Counted from the first letter of the stretch, positions 35,673-45,180 are shown. The stretch: DNA of 64,000 nt from Candidatus Avelusimicrobium pullarium (GCA_944323745.1 CALUTQ010000002.1:558001-622000), one strand, 5' to 3'. Translations and numbers: made by a program. The notes: a model not told the origin generated them from the sequence alone.

Positions 35673-35706
35673 CGGACAAAATTAGCGTAAATGTTAGAAT
35701 GTATAT
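35673..35706 (+). promoter_or_regulatory. Leaderless promoter of uvrC
   Basis: CGGACA (35673-35678), 16-base spacer, TAGAAT (35695-35700), six bases, ATG 35707. No Shine-Dalgarno. Confidence 0.65.
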
Positions 35707-37065
35707 ATGGACCCGCGCATAGAACTGTTACCTAAAAAACCCGGCGTATACATTATGCGTTCCCGTGAAGGAACGGTCATTTACGTCGGCAAAGCAAAAA
35801 ACCTGTCGGACCGCGTCAAACAATATTTTCAGGACAGCAACCTCTATTCCCGCGGCTGGAAGCTGCCCAGCCTGCTGCCGCTGATTTGGAAAATAGACTA
35901 CGTAACGGCGGCCTCTGAACGGGATGCGCTGGTGTTGGAAGAAAAATTAATCAAAAAATACCAGCCGTTTTTTAACTCGTTAGGCAAAGACGACAAGCGC
36001 TATCCGTATTTGAAACTTTCTATGTCGGAAGATTTCCCCCGTCTTTGCATTTCCCGCAAGCCGGTGCACGGCAAAGATTTGTATTTCGGGCCCTATCCGA
36101 AATCCAGCATTGTGCGCAGTTTAATGCGGTTTTTGTGGAAAAGCAAATACGCCCCGCTGCGGCCGTGCAAATGGAATTTTTCGCGCAGCAAACCGCTAGA
36201 CGAACGCAAAATTAACGCTTGTTTGTATTATCATACGGGCCTATGCCCCGCACCGTGCGCAGGTAAAATTTCGTATGAGGACTACCGGCAAATTGCCAAT
36301 CGGATGGCTTTATTTTTGGAAGGGGATTTTAAAGAAATCACCCAAAAAATTACCGCCCAGATGAAGCAGTGTTCCGATGCAATGCAATATGAAAAAGCCG
36401 CCGTATACCGCAATTTTCTGCAAGCGCTGGACCATATGCGCGAACGTGTGGTAGTCAGCCAATACAAAGACGAAAAAATTACGCAGGCTATTGCCAATTC
36501 CGACAAGTTAAAACACTTAGCCCACGTAGTGGGCCTCACGCGCTTGCCGGCACACATTGAAGCATTTGATAACTCGCACCTGTTCGGGCGCGAAGCCGTA
36601 GGCTGTATGGTTTGTTACATAAACGGCGAAAAAAATCACGAACACTACCGCCGCTTTAAAATACGCTCGCCTTTACCCGAAAAAGGAGGCAGCGACTTTA
36701 CGATGATGCAGGAAAGCGTCTATCGCCGTTTGCGCCAAATTAAGCGCGACCCTTCCCAAAAGCCCGACTTACTTTTGCTTGACGGCGGCAAAGCCCAAAT
36801 TACGGCCGCGCTTAACGCCTGCGAAAAGGCGGGGCTGTATATTCCGCTTATTTCGCTGGCGGAAACGCACGAAGGCATTTATGTCCCCGGGCAGGAGCAA
36901 AGCATTAAACTGCCGCTGGGCGACCCTGCCTTAAACCTGCTGATGGAAATACGCGACGAAGTGCACCGCTTTGCCGTCACCTACCACCGCAAACTGCGAG
37001 ACAAGGCCTCCATTTCCAACGAGGGGCACTTGCCCACCGACGGAAAATCCTCTTTTAATCCATAG
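35707..37065 (+). CDS. uvrC: Excinuclease subunit UvrC, lacking the C-terminal HhH domain
   Basis: Makes both incisions in nucleotide excision repair. 452 aa against the usual ~600. Present: GIY-YIG 3'-nuclease (KPGVYIMRSREGTVIYVGKAKN, 11-32), a four-Cys region (C-x-YYHTGLCPAPC), UVR motif for UvrB (QMKQCSDAMQYEKAAVYRNFLQ), and the RNase H-like 5'-nuclease with AFDNSH, LLLLDGGKAQI and the DEVHRFAVTYHR His. The protein ends about 20 residues after RKLRDK, where the two helix-hairpin-helix motifs should begin, in an unrelated tail. The last 11 bases overlap the opposing pilin. Probably still able to make the 3' cut; HhH loss may affect the 5' cut. Confidence 0.93.
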   Translation: MDPRIELLPKKPGVYIMRSREGTVIYVGKAKNLSDRVKQYFQDSNLYSRGWKLPSLLPLIWKIDYVTAASERDALVLEEKLIKKYQPFFNSLGKDDKRYPYLKLSMSEDFPRLCISRKPVHGKDLYFGPYPKSSIVRSLMRFLWKSKYAPLRPCKWNFSRSKPLDERKINACLYYHTGLCPAPCAGKISYEDYRQIANRMALFLEGDFKEITQKITAQMKQCSDAMQYEKAAVYRNFLQALDHMRERVVVSQYKDEKITQAIANSDKLKHLAHVVGLTRLPAHIEAFDNSHLFGREAVGCMVCYINGEKNHEHYRRFKIRSPLPEKGGSDFTMMQESVYRRLRQIKRDPSQKPDLLLLDGGKAQITAALNACEKAGLYIPLISLAETHEGIYVPGQEQSIKLPLGDPALNLLMEIRDEVHRFAVTYHRKLRDKASISNEGHLPTDGKSSFNP

Positions 37066-37615
37066 CGAACCAAATGGAAGGGCTATATGTGGTAATTTTC
37101 TCACCGCCGGCAGCTATCTTGCACAAACTTTCTCTAACGTCATCTTTTCCATCATTTCGACTCACATAATAGCAGTAATAATGTTTACCCTGCACAGGGG
37201 AAGGCATAGTTATAGCCACATCAGAAACATACAAAAAAGAAGGATAACGAATATCGTCCAAGCTCCCTGCATCTATACGGCCATCCAGTAAATTATATCT
37301 ATAATATTTGCCTTTTCTTTCTTCTTCCGTTACTACTTCTCCGGGGATTTGTATGGATAGCTGAGAAAAATCCGTTGGCCACGAGCTCGTTTCTAAGCGA
37401 TATACTTCTGCCGCCTGTGCTAACGTCTTCAATTTACTTAATGCTTCGGTGCTCCTGGCACGCCCTACGGCTTTTTCATATTGCGGCAAAGCCACCGCGG
37501 CCAAGATGCCAATGATCAGCACTACCACCAGCAACTCAATAAGCGTAAAGCCGCTTAATTTGCTTTTAGCGGCGTTTTTACGATAAAGAAATGATTTTTG
37601 ATAAATTTTGTTCAT
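37055..37615 (-). CDS. Type IV prepilin-like protein (head-module family)
   Basis: 186 aa from palindrome-loop ATG 37615. Leader of 22 residues (MNKIYQKSFLYRKN...LSG), then [33 protein letters not shown]. The body has EVYRLETSSWPTDFSQLSIQIPGE in place of YYMANG, and Cys at HYYCYYV and SLCKIAAGG. Its 3' end overlaps the end of uvrC by 11 bases. The next gene on the same strand upstream is pilT, separated by a terminator. Confidence 0.9.
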   Translation of the reverse strand: MNKIYQKSFLYRKNAAKSKLSGFTLIELLVVVLIIGILAAVALPQYEKAVGRARSTEALSKLKTLAQAAEVYRLETSSWPTDFSQLSIQIPGEVVTEEERKGKYYRYNLLDGRIDAGSLDDIRYPSFLYVSDVAITMPSPVQGKHYYCYYVSRNDGKDDVRESLCKIAAGGEKITTYSPSIWFAMD

Positions 37616-37649
37616 AGCCAAAATTTATCAAAAAAAAAAAATGAGTCAA
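37600..37649 (-). promoter_or_regulatory. Pilin head module (copy at 37.6 kb)
   Basis: TTGACT (37649-37644), 16-base spacer with T12, TAAATT (37627-37622), six bases, ATG 37615; palindrome 37600-37629. Confidence 0.8.
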
Positions 37650-37741
37650 GGGTTTGGGGTTTTTCCAAATAACGGCAAATACCGATTAGGCCGCCTTAAA
37701 ACGCCAATGTCCAAGTTGATGACTAAGGTTTATGTTGTATC

Positions 37742-37771
37742 AAAAAACCCGCCCGAAAGGGCGGGTTTTTG
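37742..37771 (-). terminator. pilT terminator
   Basis: CCCGCCC/GGGCGGG stem with GAAA loop (37748-37765) and T6 on the minus strand. Confidence 0.85.
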
Positions 37772-37783
37772 TTTTGCGGCGGC

Positions 37784-38863
37784 TTATTTAAAATGTGTTT
37801 CGCCTGTTTTCTGCTGCAGGTAACCTTTTAAGCCGGAAGGATCGCTGGAGTGGGTAAGCGCTTCCTGAAAGGTAATTTTCTTTTGAATGTACAAGTCGCC
37901 CAATGTCTGGTTCATCGTTACCATACCCATACCGGCATTGGTTTGCATTGTACTCATAATCTGTTCGGCTTTCCCGTCGCGAATTAAGTTACGCACGGCG
38001 GAGTTGGCAATCAGCACTTCGGCCGCCATTACGCGCTTGCCGTCCACCCCCTGCAGCAACTGCTGCGAGATGATAGCCTCCAGCACGAAGGACAGCTGCG
38101 TGCGCACCTGCGGCTGTTGGTTGGCGGGGAAGACGTCAATAATACGGTTGATGGACTGAATAGCATCGTTGGTATGCAAAGTGGCAAACACCAAGTGGCC
38201 CGTTTCCGCCAGCGTCAAGCAGGCTTCAATAGTTTCAATATCGCGCAACTCGCCTACCAGAATGATGTCAGGGTCTTCACGCAAGAAGTGTTTCAGCGCG
38301 GCCTGAAAGGAATGGGTATCGGCCCCCACTTCACGCTGGTTTACGATACTGCGTTTGTGCGGGTGGACAAATTCGATAGGGTCTTCCACGGTAATGATGT
38401 GGTTGCTTTCGTGCATATTCAAATAGTTAATCATACTGGCCAAAGACGTAGATTTACCGGACCCCGTAGCACCGGTTACCAGCACCAAGCCTTTATTTAA
38501 CTTCATCAAATTGTACACCACGGCCGGCAGTCCCAATTCTTCAAAGCTTTTAAACTCATTGGGAATGGAACGCAAAGCGGCCGCCACACATCCTTTTTGT
38601 TTATATACGTTTACACGAAGACGACCCAAATTTTTAAGCCCGAAAGAAAAGTCCGATTCCAAGGTTTCTTCAAACTGCTGGCGCTGTTCGTCGGTCATAA
38701 TGGAATAAATAAGCGCCTGTGCCGTTTCCGGCGTGAGCGTTTCAAATTGCGTGGCATACAGCCGGCCCTGGATACGCAATACGGGCGGCACGCCAACCGT
38801 CAGGTGAATATCGGACGCGCCCTTTGCTTTCATCAGTTTAAACAAATCGTCCATCAATATCAT
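37784..38863 (-). CDS. pilT: Type IV pilus retraction ATPase PilT
   Basis: Hexameric motor that depolymerises the pilus. 359 aa. N-terminal PAS-like part (LFKLMKAKGASDIHLTVGVPP), Walker A GATGSGKST (131-139), Asp box and Walker B (PDIILVGELRD), His box (TGHLVFATLHTNDA), and the PilT C-terminal motif region AIRNL/GMGMVTMNQTL. GGAGAGGG before the ATG. Likely cotranscribed behind gltX and the GYF-like gene. Its presence means at least some pilins here are probably assembled into a retractable fibre. Confidence 0.96.
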   Translation of the reverse strand: MILMDDLFKLMKAKGASDIHLTVGVPPVLRIQGRLYATQFETLTPETAQALIYSIMTDEQRQQFEETLESDFSFGLKNLGRLRVNVYKQKGCVAAALRSIPNEFKSFEELGLPAVVYNLMKLNKGLVLVTGATGSGKSTSLASMINYLNMHESNHIITVEDPIEFVHPHKRSIVNQREVGADTHSFQAALKHFLREDPDIILVGELRDIETIEACLTLAETGHLVFATLHTNDAIQSINRIIDVFPANQQPQVRTQLSFVLEAIISQQLLQGVDGKRVMAAEVLIANSAVRNLIRDGKAEQIMSTMQTNAGMGMVTMNQTLGDLYIQKKITFQEALTHSSDPSGLKGYLQQKTGETHFK

Positions 38864-38879
38864 AAAAACCCTCTCCTCA

Positions 38880-40781
38880 TTAACTAATTTTGCCCACTAA
38901 ATCAAGTGTAATATTATTTAGCGCGCCGGTCAATTTCTTCTTGGCGGTATCCGCTTGGAAAATATAGACAATCGGCTCCTTGCGCGTTTTGGCCAAACGG
39001 TATTTGACCACATACGAGTTGCGGTGCAACGGTTCGGCCGACCACATAGCGGCATAGCCGCTTTTTAATTGTTTGGCATACAGTTTATTAAGATATTCTT
39101 CCACCGTGCCGCGGCCTTTGTCCAGCTGATAATTCTTCACAATGTCTTTGGCCAGTTCCAACGGGTCTTGCGTTTGTTCCGGCGCGGCATTAACGGCGGC
39201 CCGGGCGTCCGGAAGCACATCGGCAGCTTGTGGTACAGCCGGAACCTGCGCCTGCTGCGGCTGTTCCTCCGGCGCCTGCTGCGGGGCTTCTGCGTGCGTC
39301 CAGTTCAAATACGCTCCCGCCAGCAAGACGCAAACTCCCAAAAACAAAAATACGAATTTCAGTTTCCCTCCGGCCGGTTTTTTGACTACATATTCGTCGT
39401 TAGGCACCACCTGTTCCGCTTTATGATGCGGCACATAATCCGGCTCCGGCGGGACTTCTTTTATCGGCTCCGGTATTTCCTGACGCAGGGTGTCCACCTT
39501 CAATTTGCCTTCCAAAATGGTTTTTACCGTTTTGTCGTTCGGGTCATCTTCCTGTTCGGGCACGATCATTTCCTGCACTAACGGGGGCTGGGTGTCTTCC
39601 GGCACGGCCAAGGCGGGCTGCGCATCTTGCGCGGCCGCCAACGGCGGACGGGTCTGGCCGGCCAAGGGCAACGCCTCGGCTGATTTTAAATCAGGCAGGG
39701 AACGGGTTAAATTTTCTTCGGTTTGCTTATCTGCCTGAGCAGGGGTCTGCTCAAAAAGACTTTCATCCAGTTCCTCTTTATTTTTTTTCTCGGAAACAAA
39801 CTCGTCAAAGGGGTCTTCTTCTTTTTCTGCAAATGCCAGGGCAGGGTCCGTCTTGGCAAATTGGCTTTCCAGCGCGCGGGCCAGATTCATATCGGAGTTT
39901 TCCTTCGGGTCCGGTATTCCCAGAATATTGCCCAAATCGCCGCTTTTAATCGTATTAAAATATTCTTCAATCGGGCTGAGGGAAGAAGCGGAGTGGGTTT
40001 CTTTTTCCACCGCGGCGGTAAAAGCGTCTTTTGCTTGCTTGGCAGACTGCTTCGGCGCCGGCTTAGGCGTTTGATCCTTCGGTTCTTGCGCGGGCGCATT
40101 TTCGGGTGCGGCGGTTTTTTCCGGTGCGGGTTGCGCTGCAGAAGATGCCGGTTCCTTATTTGGCGAAACAGGCGGCAAATGACCGGCCTTTTTTTGTTTT
40201 TCGGCCTCCGTCACCGCGGCACGGGCCACCCGCTGCCGCTTCATTTCTTCGGACTCCCGCATCAAAATAGACGAGATGGACGGAGCTTGCTTTTTCTTGT
40301 TTTCCTTTTTTGCTTCCGGCGTCGGTTTTTGTTTTTCTTGAGCAGGCGCCGCCTGCTGCGGTACGGAAGCAGTTTCCGTTTTCGGCGGGACGGCTTGCGT
40401 ATTTGCCGGTTGGTGCGGGGCGGCAGACGCCTTGGTTTCTTTCTGGGCGGCCGGTGCCGGCTGTGCAGCAGACGGCTGCACAGAGGGCTTCTTCTCCTCT
40501 ACTTTAATGGAAGAAATTTCCGTCATTGCCTGATTCATTTCTTCCAAAAATTTTTCAGACGGAAATTCTTCCTCTTTCGGCAAAGCTTGCTCTGGCGGGA
40601 CAGCCGGTTTGGCTTCAAAGCCGAACGCTGCGTAAGCGCGGGCTTCTTTCCAATAGGCTTCTTCGTCACTGTACTCTTCGGGGCAGACCAAACTGTGCGC
40701 GCCAAACCCCGGCCGGTGCAAAAGCTGCTCCGCCGTGAAAGGCCCGATTACATCGCCGCCGTCAAAGAGACAGTATTTCAT
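38880..40781 (-). CDS. GYF-like, Pro/Ala-rich single-span membrane protein
   Basis: 633 aa, not a recognised family. The N-terminus (MKYCLFDGGDVIGPFTAEQL, residues 1-20) resembles the GYF_2 fold seen in bacterial membrane proteins. Residues ~60-300 are low-complexity Pro/Ala/Lys/Glu with short charged patches. A single hydrophobic helix (FVFLFLGVCVLLAGAYLNW) lies near residue 480. After a second Pro/Gln-rich linker, a ~100-residue C-terminal domain begins DPLELAKDIVKNYQLDKG and ends ITLDLVGKIS. Topology suggests a cytoplasmic N-terminus and a periplasmic C-terminal domain. It starts three bases after gltX and pilT follows after 16 bases, hinting at a pilus or envelope role. Confidence 0.8.
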   Translation of the reverse strand: MKYCLFDGGDVIGPFTAEQLLHRPGFGAHSLVCPEEYSDEEAYWKEARAYAAFGFEAKPAVPPEQALPKEEEFPSEKFLEEMNQAMTEISSIKVEEKKPSVQPSAAQPAPAAQKETKASAAPHQPANTQAVPPKTETASVPQQAAPAQEKQKPTPEAKKENKKKQAPSISSILMRESEEMKRQRVARAAVTEAEKQKKAGHLPPVSPNKEPASSAAQPAPEKTAAPENAPAQEPKDQTPKPAPKQSAKQAKDAFTAAVEKETHSASSLSPIEEYFNTIKSGDLGNILGIPDPKENSDMNLARALESQFAKTDPALAFAEKEEDPFDEFVSEKKNKEELDESLFEQTPAQADKQTEENLTRSLPDLKSAEALPLAGQTRPPLAAAQDAQPALAVPEDTQPPLVQEMIVPEQEDDPNDKTVKTILEGKLKVDTLRQEIPEPIKEVPPEPDYVPHHKAEQVVPNDEYVVKKPAGGKLKFVFLFLGVCVLLAGAYLNWTHAEAPQQAPEEQPQQAQVPAVPQAADVLPDARAAVNAAPEQTQDPLELAKDIVKNYQLDKGRGTVEEYLNKLYAKQLKSGYAAMWSAEPLHRNSYVVKYRLAKTRKEPIVYIFQADTAKKKLTGALNNITLDLVGKIS

Positions 40782-40784
40782 TTA

Positions 40785-42248
40785 TTATTTGCAGTACTGC
40801 AACGCATTTTGCAAGCGTTTCAGCACCGTATCTTTGCCCATATACTCCAGCATTTTAAACAGCGTCGGCCCGTGCGTACGGCCCGACACCGCCACGCGGA
40901 GCGGATGGAACACCTGCCCCGCTTTATACCCGTTGGCTTTGGCAAAACCGCGTGCGGTTGTTTCCAGCGGGCCTTCGGTAAAATCGGTCAATTCGCCGTA
41001 GGCTTTTATCATTCCTTCCAATACGGCTTTAGCTTCCGGTTTAGAGAAGACCTTATCAATCGCTTCCTGTTCAAATACGGGTTCCTCAAAAAAGAAGCGA
41101 ATCAAATCGGGAATTTCCGTCAATAATTTATATTTTTCCTGCTCCAGCCCCACAATGCCTTCCAGCTGTGCGCGGGATACTTTGCTGACGTCTATGCCGG
41201 CCTTTTCAATAAACGGCAGGGCATAGTCGGTCAATTTGGCAATGGGCGTTTGGCGGATGTATTCGCCGTTCATCCAGTTCAGCTTTTCCGGATCCATCAC
41301 GGCAGGGCTGGGCTGGCAGCCGGAAATATCAAATTTTTCTTCCAGTTCGCCTTCGGCAAAAATCTGCTGGGAATCAGACGTCGCCCACCCCAGCAAGGCC
41401 AAATAATTTTTCAGCGCTTCGGGCAAATAACCCATATTGCGGAATTCCACCACATTGGTGGCACCGTGGCGCTTGGAAAGCTTTTTGCCGTCGGGGCCGT
41501 GAATCATAGACAGGTGCGCAAAAATAGGCTCTTTCCAGCCCAAGGCGCGGTAAATCTGAATTTGGGACGGCGTATTGGAAATATGGTCGTCGCCGCGGAT
41601 AACGTGCGTCATACGCATCAGGTGGTCGTCTACCACTACGGCAAAGTTATACGTCGGGTAACCGCTGGTTTTTTGAATAACCAAATCATACAAATCTTTG
41701 CTGGCAAATTTAACGTGCCCGCGAATCATATCGTCCCATTCCACATCGCCTTCTTCCGGCATACGGAAGCGGATGACGTATTTGCGGCCCTGCGCTTCCA
41801 GCTCTTTTTGCTGTTCGGGCGTCAAATGACGGCATTTGCCGCTGTATTTGGGCGGACGGTGTTCGGCCAGACATTTCTGGCGGTTGGCTTCCAGTTCTTC
41901 TTCCGTGCAATAGCATTTATAGGCTTTGCCTTCGGCCAGCAGCTGGTCAATGTATTTTTTATAAATGCCCATATCGGCCCGCTGTGCCTGATAATACGGC
42001 GCGTCGGGGCCTTTGCTGGTGCCGTCGGGCATAGGGCCTTCGTCCCAGGTCAGTTTCATCCACTGCATTCCTTCAAAAATAGCGTCCGTGGAAGCCTGCG
42101 TGCTGCGTTCTTCGTCGGTGTCTTCTATACGAAGCAAAAAGATGCCTTTGTTTTTCTTGGCAAAAAGATAGTTAAATAGCGCGGTGCGCACGCCCCCGAT
42201 ATGCAAAAAACCGGTTGGGGAAGGGGCAAATCTGACTCTGACTGTCAT
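40785..42248 (-). CDS. gltX: Glutamyl-tRNA synthetase
   Basis: Charges tRNA-Glu. 487 aa class I enzyme. FAPSPTGFLHIGGVRTAL (HIGH region, residues 6-23), GDDHISNTPSQIQIYRALG, and KLSKRHGATNV (KMSKS equivalent, near 255). Whether it also charges tRNA-Gln cannot be read here. TATAAT at 42298-42293; AGAGG about 10 bases before the ATG. First gene of gltX-GYF-pilT. Confidence 0.97.
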   Translation of the reverse strand: MTVRVRFAPSPTGFLHIGGVRTALFNYLFAKKNKGIFLLRIEDTDEERSTQASTDAIFEGMQWMKLTWDEGPMPDGTSKGPDAPYYQAQRADMGIYKKYIDQLLAEGKAYKCYCTEEELEANRQKCLAEHRPPKYSGKCRHLTPEQQKELEAQGRKYVIRFRMPEEGDVEWDDMIRGHVKFASKDLYDLVIQKTSGYPTYNFAVVVDDHLMRMTHVIRGDDHISNTPSQIQIYRALGWKEPIFAHLSMIHGPDGKKLSKRHGATNVVEFRNMGYLPEALKNYLALLGWATSDSQQIFAEGELEEKFDISGCQPSPAVMDPEKLNWMNGEYIRQTPIAKLTDYALPFIEKAGIDVSKVSRAQLEGIVGLEQEKYKLLTEIPDLIRFFFEEPVFEQEAIDKVFSKPEAKAVLEGMIKAYGELTDFTEGPLETTARGFAKANGYKAGQVFHPLRVAVSGRTHGPTLFKMLEYMGKDTVLKRLQNALQYCK

Positions 42249-42369
42249 AGCGATAAAACCTCTGTAATAATAATATTAATGCGTATAGATATATTATACT
42301 TATTATGCGAAATTTTTTAAAATAAGAAAGAGGGCTTTTGCTCTGCACAAAATTTACATTCGTCTTTTG

Positions 42370-42381
42370 TAAAAAACATTT
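42370..42381 (+). promoter_or_regulatory. Possible leaderless -10 box of the phosphoesterase gene
   Basis: TAAAAA (42370-42375), six bases, ATG 42382; no Shine-Dalgarno. A weaker match than the others. Confidence 0.4.
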
Positions 42382-43467
42382 ATGAGTTTTTTTGTTTTTG
42401 CCAGTTTGATTTTATTTGTTATGCAGGTTGTTATTGGCCTGTGGTTTTATTTCCTGTTTCCGTCTTTGGGGTGGAAGATACCCGCCGTGGCACTGCCCGT
42501 TTTGTTTACGGCCGCTATGCGCCTGGCTATGATTTACACCCGCACCCATTACGGCACGCTGGAAAGCCTGCTGTATTTTTTGGCCTACGGCTATGCAGGG
42601 CTGGTGTTTATTGTTTTCTTTATCGTTATGGCTTTTGCAATTTTGCAGGGGATGTGCAGCTTGGCACACATACAAAGCAAAGCCTTTTTAGGGCCGACAA
42701 GCCTGGCGGCTATTGCACTGGCCTGTATATTGTCTATATACGGCGGGATGAGCCAGCCCAAAATAAAACATATTGACATTGTTATCCCCGGCGCGCCGGA
42801 AATGACGGCCGCCGTCATATCCGACAGCCACCTTGGCGTGGGCGTCAGCTTAAAACGTTTTCAAAAAGCGCTTAAAAGTATAGAGGCCCAAAACCCCGAC
42901 GCCGTGTTTGTGCTGGGCGATTTGTTTGAATACGGCGCGGGCCGCAAAGCATATGCCCAAGCCTTAGCCGGCGTCAAAACCAAATACGGCACGTTTGGCG
43001 TACTGGGCAATCACGAATATTATACCGGCTACGACAACGCGCTGGACTTTTACCGTATGGCCGGCATTGATTTGTTGCAAAACCAAACCATAACACTTTC
43101 CAACGGGGTGCAGCTGATAGGGATAAACGACGTCAAAACCTCCCGCGTAACCCCGCAGCAGCTGGAACAACTGCTTGCCCGCACCGATCCGGCCCGCACC
43201 CGCATTTTGCTCAGTCATCAGCCGCTGCTGACGCAAACCGCGGCCCGGCACGGCGTGGCGCTTATGCTTAGCGGACACACGCATAACGGTCAAATTTTCC
43301 CGTTTAACTTTTTTGTTAAAAAAGTATATCCTTACGTATATGGGCTGTATCAAACGGGTGAAAATTCCCGCCTGTATGTTACGTCGGGTATGTTTTACTG
43401 GGGCGTTCCTTTGCGCTTTTTAGCGCCGGCGGAAATACCCCTCATTCACATTCAGGGCTATGATTAA
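42382..43467 (+). CDS. Membrane-anchored metallophosphoesterase (YkuE/YaeI-like)
   Basis: 361 aa. Four hydrophobic helices occupy residues 1-130, followed by a calcineurin-like phosphoesterase domain with all motifs: SDSHLG, VLGDLFEYG, GNHEYY, LSHQP and SGHTHNGQIFP. Domain layout resembles YkuE/YaeI proteins; possible substrates include UDP-linked envelope lipids, which is inference. The stop overlaps the GH3 start by eight bases, so the two are likely made together. Confidence 0.9.
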   Translation: MSFFVFASLILFVMQVVIGLWFYFLFPSLGWKIPAVALPVLFTAAMRLAMIYTRTHYGTLESLLYFLAYGYAGLVFIVFFIVMAFAILQGMCSLAHIQSKAFLGPTSLAAIALACILSIYGGMSQPKIKHIDIVIPGAPEMTAAVISDSHLGVGVSLKRFQKALKSIEAQNPDAVFVLGDLFEYGAGRKAYAQALAGVKTKYGTFGVLGNHEYYTGYDNALDFYRMAGIDLLQNQTITLSNGVQLIGINDVKTSRVTPQQLEQLLARTDPARTRILLSHQPLLTQTAARHGVALMLSGHTHNGQIFPFNFFVKKVYPYVYGLYQTGENSRLYVTSGMFYWGVPLRFLAPAEIPLIHIQGYD

Positions 43468-45166
43468 AAAACTTTTTTTGATTGTCTGTTTGTGTTGGTG
43501 GGCATCTTCGGCCGTTGCACAGCAAACCGCCGCAGCGCACCCCCCCGTGCCGGCCCCGCAGCCTGCAGTCCCGCAAGTGCGTTTTGAAGATTTATCGCTG
43601 GAAGAAAAACTGGGCCAAACGCTTGTGGTGTTTGCCGATGTGGACAGTGCCGATATGTTCCGCCCCGTCATTGAAAGCGGCAAAGTGGGCGGCGTGCTGA
43701 TCCAATGGGGCAACTACTCGTTGGAACAAACTCGCCAGCTGATTGAAAAATTGCAAAGCTGGGCACAAAACAGCCCGCACAAAATTCCGCTGCTTATTGC
43801 CATTGACTACGAAGGCGGCACCGTTTACACCCCCATTACGCTGGGCTTTGATTATTTGCCCACCAATATGATGCTGGCCGCCGCCGGCGATGAAGAAGGC
43901 ACCGCCTCTATTGCCTATTTGGCCGGGCTGGAGCTGCGCCGCGCGGGCGTGCACATCAATTTTTCGCCGGTGTTGGACGTAAACAGCAACCCCCATAACC
44001 CGATTATCGGCGTGCGCTCCTTCGGTTCCGACCCCGAAAACGTGACCAAAATGGGGATTTCGTTGATGAACGGGTTCAAGGCCGCCGGCATTGTAAGCAT
44101 CGTAAAGCACTTTCCCGGGCACGGGGACACTTCGGTGGACTCCCACTATCAGGTGCCTGTGGTACAAGCCACGGACAAAGAACTGCGCCAAGTGCACATT
44201 GCGCCTTTTGCCAAAGCGGTGCAGCACGGCGCGCAAGGGGTAATGACCAGCCACGTGCTTTACCCCGCTTTAGACAACAAAAATATTGCCACTTTTTCCC
44301 GCCCGATTTTGCAAGACCTGCTACGTACACAGCTTGGCTTTGACGGGCTGATTGTAACCGACAGTTTGGATATGAAAGCCGCCACCACTTTTTGCACGAT
44401 TGCCGACTGTGCCGTACGGGCACTGAACGCCGGAACGGATATGGTGCTTTTGGGCCGTTACATTAAACCGCAGACCACCTTTAACCGCATTTACAAACAG
44501 ATAAAAGACAGCGCCGCCGGCATAGAACGGGTAAATGAAGCCTCACTGAAAATTTTTAATCTAAAAAAACAACTGGGCCTTTTAGACGGCCCCCGCCCCG
44601 TGCCCGACCCGATAGACAAAGCCTATCAGGCCGAGTTGGAAAAGATAAGCGACGAGGCCGTTACCTTAGTGCGCGACCGCGCCAACCTGCTGCCTTTTGT
44701 GCCGCAGCTGCCGGCAGGGCAAAGCCCGACGGTATGCGCGGTGTTTTTTGCGCCTTCGCGTTTTGCAGACCAACTGATGAGTTTTTCCAAACCGTTTTTG
44801 GAAAAAGGCTGGCGCATCCGCAGTTATAACGCCGCTATGACGCCCCGCGCCAAAGACGCCCGCCGCGCACGCGAATGCGCCGAAGGAGCGGACTTATTGA
44901 TTGTAACCAGCCTGCAATGGGCCGACAAAACAAATATCAACCAAAAAAACACCATTAATGCTTTGTTTAAGGAATATCCCCATAATGTGTTTATCTCCAC
45001 GATGAGCCCCTACGATATTCCCAACTATCCCAACGCCAACACGGTGCTGGCCACATACGGGCTGAACAAATACGTCCTGCAGACGGCGGCGGACATTATT
45101 TTGGGCAACATTAAGCCCCGCGGGCATTTGCCCGTGGAGCTGCCGCAGGAAGAAAACAATCAATAA
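43460..45166 (+). CDS. Exported glycoside hydrolase family 3 (NagZ/hexosaminidase type)
   Basis: 568 aa. Signal peptide 1-20 (cut near AVA/QQ). The GH3 N-terminal barrel has GGVLIQWGN, IAIDYEGG, the catalytic loop KHFPGHGDTSVDSH (216-229; the His/Asp pair typical of NagZ-like enzymes) and the nucleophile Asp301 in VTDSLDM. A second alpha/beta domain (about 390-565) is present, which simple NagZ lacks but longer GH3 beta-N-acetylhexosaminidases have. Probably cleaves GlcNAc-containing peptidoglycan or glycans in the periplasm. Coupled to the phosphoesterase upstream. Confidence 0.9.
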   Translation: MIKKLFLIVCLCWWASSAVAQQTAAAHPPVPAPQPAVPQVRFEDLSLEEKLGQTLVVFADVDSADMFRPVIESGKVGGVLIQWGNYSLEQTRQLIEKLQSWAQNSPHKIPLLIAIDYEGGTVYTPITLGFDYLPTNMMLAAAGDEEGTASIAYLAGLELRRAGVHINFSPVLDVNSNPHNPIIGVRSFGSDPENVTKMGISLMNGFKAAGIVSIVKHFPGHGDTSVDSHYQVPVVQATDKELRQVHIAPFAKAVQHGAQGVMTSHVLYPALDNKNIATFSRPILQDLLRTQLGFDGLIVTDSLDMKAATTFCTIADCAVRALNAGTDMVLLGRYIKPQTTFNRIYKQIKDSAAGIERVNEASLKIFNLKKQLGLLDGPRPVPDPIDKAYQAELEKISDEAVTLVRDRANLLPFVPQLPAGQSPTVCAVFFAPSRFADQLMSFSKPFLEKGWRIRSYNAAMTPRAKDARRARECAEGADLLIVTSLQWADKTNINQKNTINALFKEYPHNVFISTMSPYDIPNYPNANTVLATYGLNKYVLQTAADIILGNIKPRGHLPVELPQEENNQ

Positions 45167-45180
45167 AATTTTAAACTTAA

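Noticed and set aside
39723-41126. 467-codon plus-strand frame opposite the GYF-like gene and gltX
   Set aside because: It spans the antisense of two unrelated genes; its Arg/Phe-rich content is the complement of a Pro/Ala/Lys-rich coding region.
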